Assembly (NCBI GenBank): GCA_934501535.1
Contig: CAKSUM010000022.1
Span: 1-44,838, forward strand
Direction of reading: 5' to 3'
Source of the DNA: an uncultured Clostridia bacterium
Lineage (GTDB): Bacteria; Bacillota; Clostridia; UBA1381
DNA: 44,838 nt
Under the pieces are notes generated by a model, which made no database searches, was not told where the DNA came from, and saw nothing but the letters and a program-made list of their open reading frames with translations. The position numbers and the translations under genes are program-made. Shown piece after piece: positions 42,003-44,838 of this stretch. The stretch's first letter is position 1; each line of letters opens with the position of its first letter.

Positions 42003-44603
42003 ATGTTTAAGAAATGTAATAAGAAAAACAGCTTGAATAGGTCATGGAACAATTACAGAAAAAATGTAATGATAATTGAAATTGTTTTTATATCTGTTAC
42101 CATTGTATTTGCAGCTATTGGGATTTTATTTGATTATGAAATTCAAAACAATATTATTAGATTTTATGTAGAAGATTTTAAAAGTTATATACTAACTATA
42201 TTAGGAATACAAGCCACGGTAAGTACACTGACTATTGCTTTAGTTGCTCTGATTAGCAATAATATTTCAGAGTCATATATGGGGGTATCTGTCAGTTACT
42301 ATTATCTAAATATACGCCCATATATATTTAAGCAAAATAGAGTTATATATATTTCATTTGCTTTAATTGGTATAAGTTGTATACTCTATGTTTTTGAATT
42401 ATATAATTTGCTTATCAGCATTTTTGCAATAACAATAATGTTGGTGTTTCTTTCTTCATATGAAATTTATTTTTTGTTTCGTGGCTTACAAAAGGCACAA
42501 GAAGAAATCAAATTATATGTTTCAGAGAATATTATACAAAATATAATTAGTAAAAAAGAATATATAAAAACAAATTGTATCTTTTCGGATTTTATAAATG
42601 ATTGGTCGTATAAATGTGGAAACCAAACATTAAATGAATATAAAACATATCAAAAGATTTTTATAGGAGCCTTTAATACATTGCTTTATACCAATAGACA
42701 AAATAATTTATTAACATTAAATGAGAATTGTTCAAAACAAGTATTAAGTTTTCTTCAAAATGATAGTGATAAAATAAAGGCTCGCGGCATTGATTTGATA
42801 GTTGATGTATATGAAGCTCTATGGAAATTTGTTATTAGTGATGAATTTAATAAAGAAAACACAAACGAATTTGGTCTTTTAGGGGAAGTGGATTATACAT
42901 TGGATGAGGCATTGAAAGATATGTCTTTACAATTAATAAGAAAAACATTTAGTTGGGAACATCTAACGGATATTGTTGCAAGAACGGTTTTTTGCCTTGC
43001 TCCTGATGATACAAACCTTAATTTTTCATCGGATTTGCAAGCAGTATTAAGATTCTCATCATCCATGGCATCTATTGCTAAATTTAAAGAACAGTACAAT
43101 AAAGAACCGATTGATGATATAATTGCGTCTTGGGGTAGGTATTTAAGCCGACCTTATCTCGATTCTGCCTATAATATACCTGAAAATAGGAAACAAGAGT
43201 ATTTAGACTTTAAATGCAGAAATTATTTTTATTATTGTAAAGGATTTATTGATAATGAATATATGAATTTGGTAAAAGAAAATATTTTCTTTCGTGCAAT
43301 CTCAAATTCGTTTTATAATATCCACAAATCGGAAATTTTGTATTATTTAGCTATTGACTGTTATCTGTACTATTTGTCAGAAAAAGAGTCTCCGAATTGT
43401 GTGGATATTAGCTTAAAAAATGCAGCGAAACAATTTTTAGAAGATACACGAGTTGTTAATTTAAACGAATACCTTTTTTCTAAAATTGAACGTTCGGTAT
43501 TGGAATACATAGATTTAGAGAATGATTTACAGCAAATGTTACAAAAGTGTGAGTGGTTTCCTAAATATAGTGACTGTAAAACTATGATTATGGAAAATGT
43601 CGTGAGAGAATTCTATATTTTTATGCAAACTATTATGAATAATAACTACAGATACAAAAAGAATAACTTTAAACTGTCGGAATCACCATTTGTATATGCA
43701 AATCAATTTTTAGAAGGAAATGAAATCCATACAAAAGAGAATTTGAAACGTTTTTATATTCTTTTTCAAGGGCAGTCAAATAATGCTGACCGTGAAGTAG
43801 AAAAAATGTATTTGGATTTAGAAGGTTATTTGAAAACTGTATATAGAAATAATGAAATGAAAGAAGCAGAGGAAGAACAAAAAAAATATGTGGAAAATGT
43901 AGATGAAGAAAGCATTATTAATAATATGCAAGAAAAGGTGAACAAACATTTAAAATCTGTAGTTAGTGAATTAAATATAAAATCTAGCGAGAAAAACATA
44001 AAGTGGACTGCTAAATTTAATCTTTTAAACTGTAATTTATTTACGGAAATGATTAATAATGACGTTGTAGATAGTATGTACTCAGATATTATTGGGTCAC
44101 TTTGTGCCAATATAATAAACGAACTCTTTAAGAAAAATTTAATAAACAAAGTATTAAGAGCAGATTTTAAAGATGATGTTGAATTTCTTTCATTTTTAAA
44201 AGAAAAAAATATTAAGACTTTGATTGGTTCAGAATATGTTTTTAAAAATTCGGATTACAGAAACGAAGACAAGTTTAAAACATTCTTTGATGACCTTCAA
44301 TGTATCTTTTATGGATTCTATCAGTCTGGAGGTGTTGCCCTCAAAGATAACAGCGTTAAAGTCAATATAAAGAATGTAAAAATATCTATACGACCTGTAT
44401 CCTTAAGTGCAGACAAATACACACCTGATGAGAATGATATTATATCTTATAATGTAACTAATGACATTATTATACCATTTCATAAAGATGAATTTATGGT
44501 ATATATCAATAACAAAAGAAAACTATTAAATATTTCAATCGAGGTTGAGTTTATAGCTCAAAAAGATAATATTGGTATGTATATAGTCAGAAATGATGAC
44601 TAA
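42003..44603 (+). CDS. large AT-rich membrane protein of unknown function
   Basis: An 866-residue protein. Four hydrophobic segments lie in the first 165 residues (about 23-45, 58-85, 109-128, 133-153), then some 700 residues of soluble, helical, Lys/Asn-rich sequence with a coiled stretch at about 600-650 (KEAEEEQKKYVENVDEESIINNMQEK). I find no enzyme motif. ATG 42003 has AAAGGA 9 nt upstream; ATG 41997 is too close to it. Base composition is much more AT-rich than the left part of the window, suggesting transfer. A membrane-anchored defence or sensing protein is possible but only a guess. Confidence 0.8.
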   Translation: MFKKCNKKNSLNRSWNNYRKNVMIIEIVFISVTIVFAAIGILFDYEIQNNIIRFYVEDFKSYILTILGIQATVSTLTIALVALISNNISESYMGVSVSYYYLNIRPYIFKQNRVIYISFALIGISCILYVFELYNLLISIFAITIMLVFLSSYEIYFLFRGLQKAQEEIKLYVSENIIQNIISKKEYIKTNCIFSDFINDWSYKCGNQTLNEYKTYQKIFIGAFNTLLYTNRQNNLLTLNENCSKQVLSFLQNDSDKIKARGIDLIVDVYEALWKFVISDEFNKENTNEFGLLGEVDYTLDEALKDMSLQLIRKTFSWEHLTDIVARTVFCLAPDDTNLNFSSDLQAVLRFSSSMASIAKFKEQYNKEPIDDIIASWGRYLSRPYLDSAYNIPENRKQEYLDFKCRNYFYYCKGFIDNEYMNLVKENIFFRAISNSFYNIHKSEILYYLAIDCYLYYLSEKESPNCVDISLKNAAKQFLEDTRVVNLNEYLFSKIERSVLEYIDLENDLQQMLQKCEWFPKYSDCKTMIMENVVREFYIFMQTIMNNNYRYKKNNFKLSESPFVYANQFLEGNEIHTKENLKRFYILFQGQSNNADREVEKMYLDLEGYLKTVYRNNEMKEAEEEQKKYVENVDEESIINNMQEKVNKHLKSVVSELNIKSSEKNIKWTAKFNLLNCNLFTEMINNDVVDSMYSDIIGSLCANIINELFKKNLINKVLRADFKDDVEFLSFLKEKNIKTLIGSEYVFKNSDYRNEDKFKTFFDDLQCIFYGFYQSGGVALKDNSVKVNIKNVKISIRPVSLSADKYTPDENDIISYNVTNDIIIPFHKDEFMVYINNKRKLLNISIEVEFIAQKDNIGMYIVRNDD

Positions 44604-44613
44604 ATTCTCCAAA

Positions 44614-44650
44614 GGGGCATATTGCTTTTGTGGTACTATGCCCTTATTTT
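44614..44650 (+). terminator. intrinsic terminator of the membrane-protein gene
   Basis: GGGCATA (44615-44621) pairs with TATGCCC (44637-44643), followed by TTATTTT, 11 nt after the stop codon. Confidence 0.75.
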
Positions 44651-44760
44651 ATGTTTGCAAATGAAAAATATTATAAATGTAATTTGAATCATATCTATAT
44701 GCAGAAGAAAAGAGCGACAACACGATAGGAATATATATGTGTGATATTTGTTTCTTGAGT

Positions 44761-44838
44761 TAACCCCAAATTTTGTGTAAAGTCTTTACGAGACCTCCAA
44801 AATGGTATATAATAAAAATATCATTTTGGAGGTTTTAA
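44761..44838 (+). mobile_element. possible left end of an insertion sequence (truncated by the window)
   Basis: From 44761 the text TAACCCCAAATTTTGTGTAA followed by AGTCTTTACGAGACC resembles terminal inverted repeats I associate with IS256/mutator-type elements. After it, CCTCCAAAATG and CATTTTGGAGG form an inverted repeat whose right arm is a ribosome site (TGGAGGTTTT) at the window's last bases, with a TATAAT between the arms. A transposase start is expected just outside. The IS assignment is from memory only. Confidence 0.35.

Overview
The window looks like a chromosomal segment of a low-to-moderate GC, Gram-positive Clostridia-type bacterium, probably a gut Oscillospiraceae/Ruminococcaceae relative. 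The grounds are strong AGGAGG ribosome sites, TTGACA/TATAAT promoters, a BceRS-like two-component/ABC module, Tn4451-family genes (TnpV, TnpW, TnpX), and a secreted protein that combines Big_2-like, cohesin-like and dockerin-like modules. No species can be named from the sequence alone.

Layout. Bases 1-857 are the 3' end of an rRNA operon: 23S end, 5S, tRNA-Glu(UUC), a CAU-anticodon tRNA and an intrinsic terminator. Bases 1.3-6.6 kb carry a small XRE regulator, then an OmpR-type response regulator, a short-sensor histidine kinase and an ABC exporter (ATPase plus FtsX permease). Two tandem 11-bp repeats lie at the exporter's -35 region. Bases 7-21.5 kb are an all-plus-strand run of small accessory genes: a membrane acyltransferase, TetR regulators, an accessory ClpP, a CAT-like acetyltransferase, several GNATs, methyltransferase, a RsgA-type GTPase, MerR-GyrI and AraC-GyrI regulators, isochorismatase-like hydrolase, P-loop kinase, cytidine-deaminase-like enzyme and an ABC-2 permease. 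Several are decaying: an XRE remnant, a DUF5131 gene with an in-frame TGA, and an ABC ATPase that has lost its Walker A half.

Bases about 21.8-32.7 kb form an integrative mobilizable element of Tn4451 type. It holds tnpV, a coupled secreted protein, an AbiEi/AbiEii toxin-antitoxin pair, two minus-strand genes (zinc-finger protein, sigma-region-4-like protein), tnpW, a large serine recombinase split by a frameshift, a ParM/ParR-like pair with a cluster of CAGTAA/TTACTG sites, a DUF3847-type gene, an inverted-repeat-rich oriT-like stretch and a MobA/MobL relaxase.

Bases 32.7-41.5 kb hold a minus-strand, translationally coupled three-gene operon: a secreted 1257-residue protein with a helical N-half and an Asn/Gly-rich repeat C-half, a secreted 1307-residue GLUG/Big_2/cohesin/dockerin protein, and a cytoplasmic gene with a frameshift. 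Its roughly 195-nt leader is the most striking object here. A promoter places +1 at a 16-bp stem that encloses a second stem capped by a UUCG tetraloop. A bulge is complementary to a segment downstream (pseudoknot), and an intrinsic terminator sits just before the ribosome site, with a possible competing antiterminator. This is riboswitch-like architecture that I could not match to a class known to me. The window ends with a large unrecognised AT-rich membrane protein on the plus strand and what may be the start of an insertion sequence.
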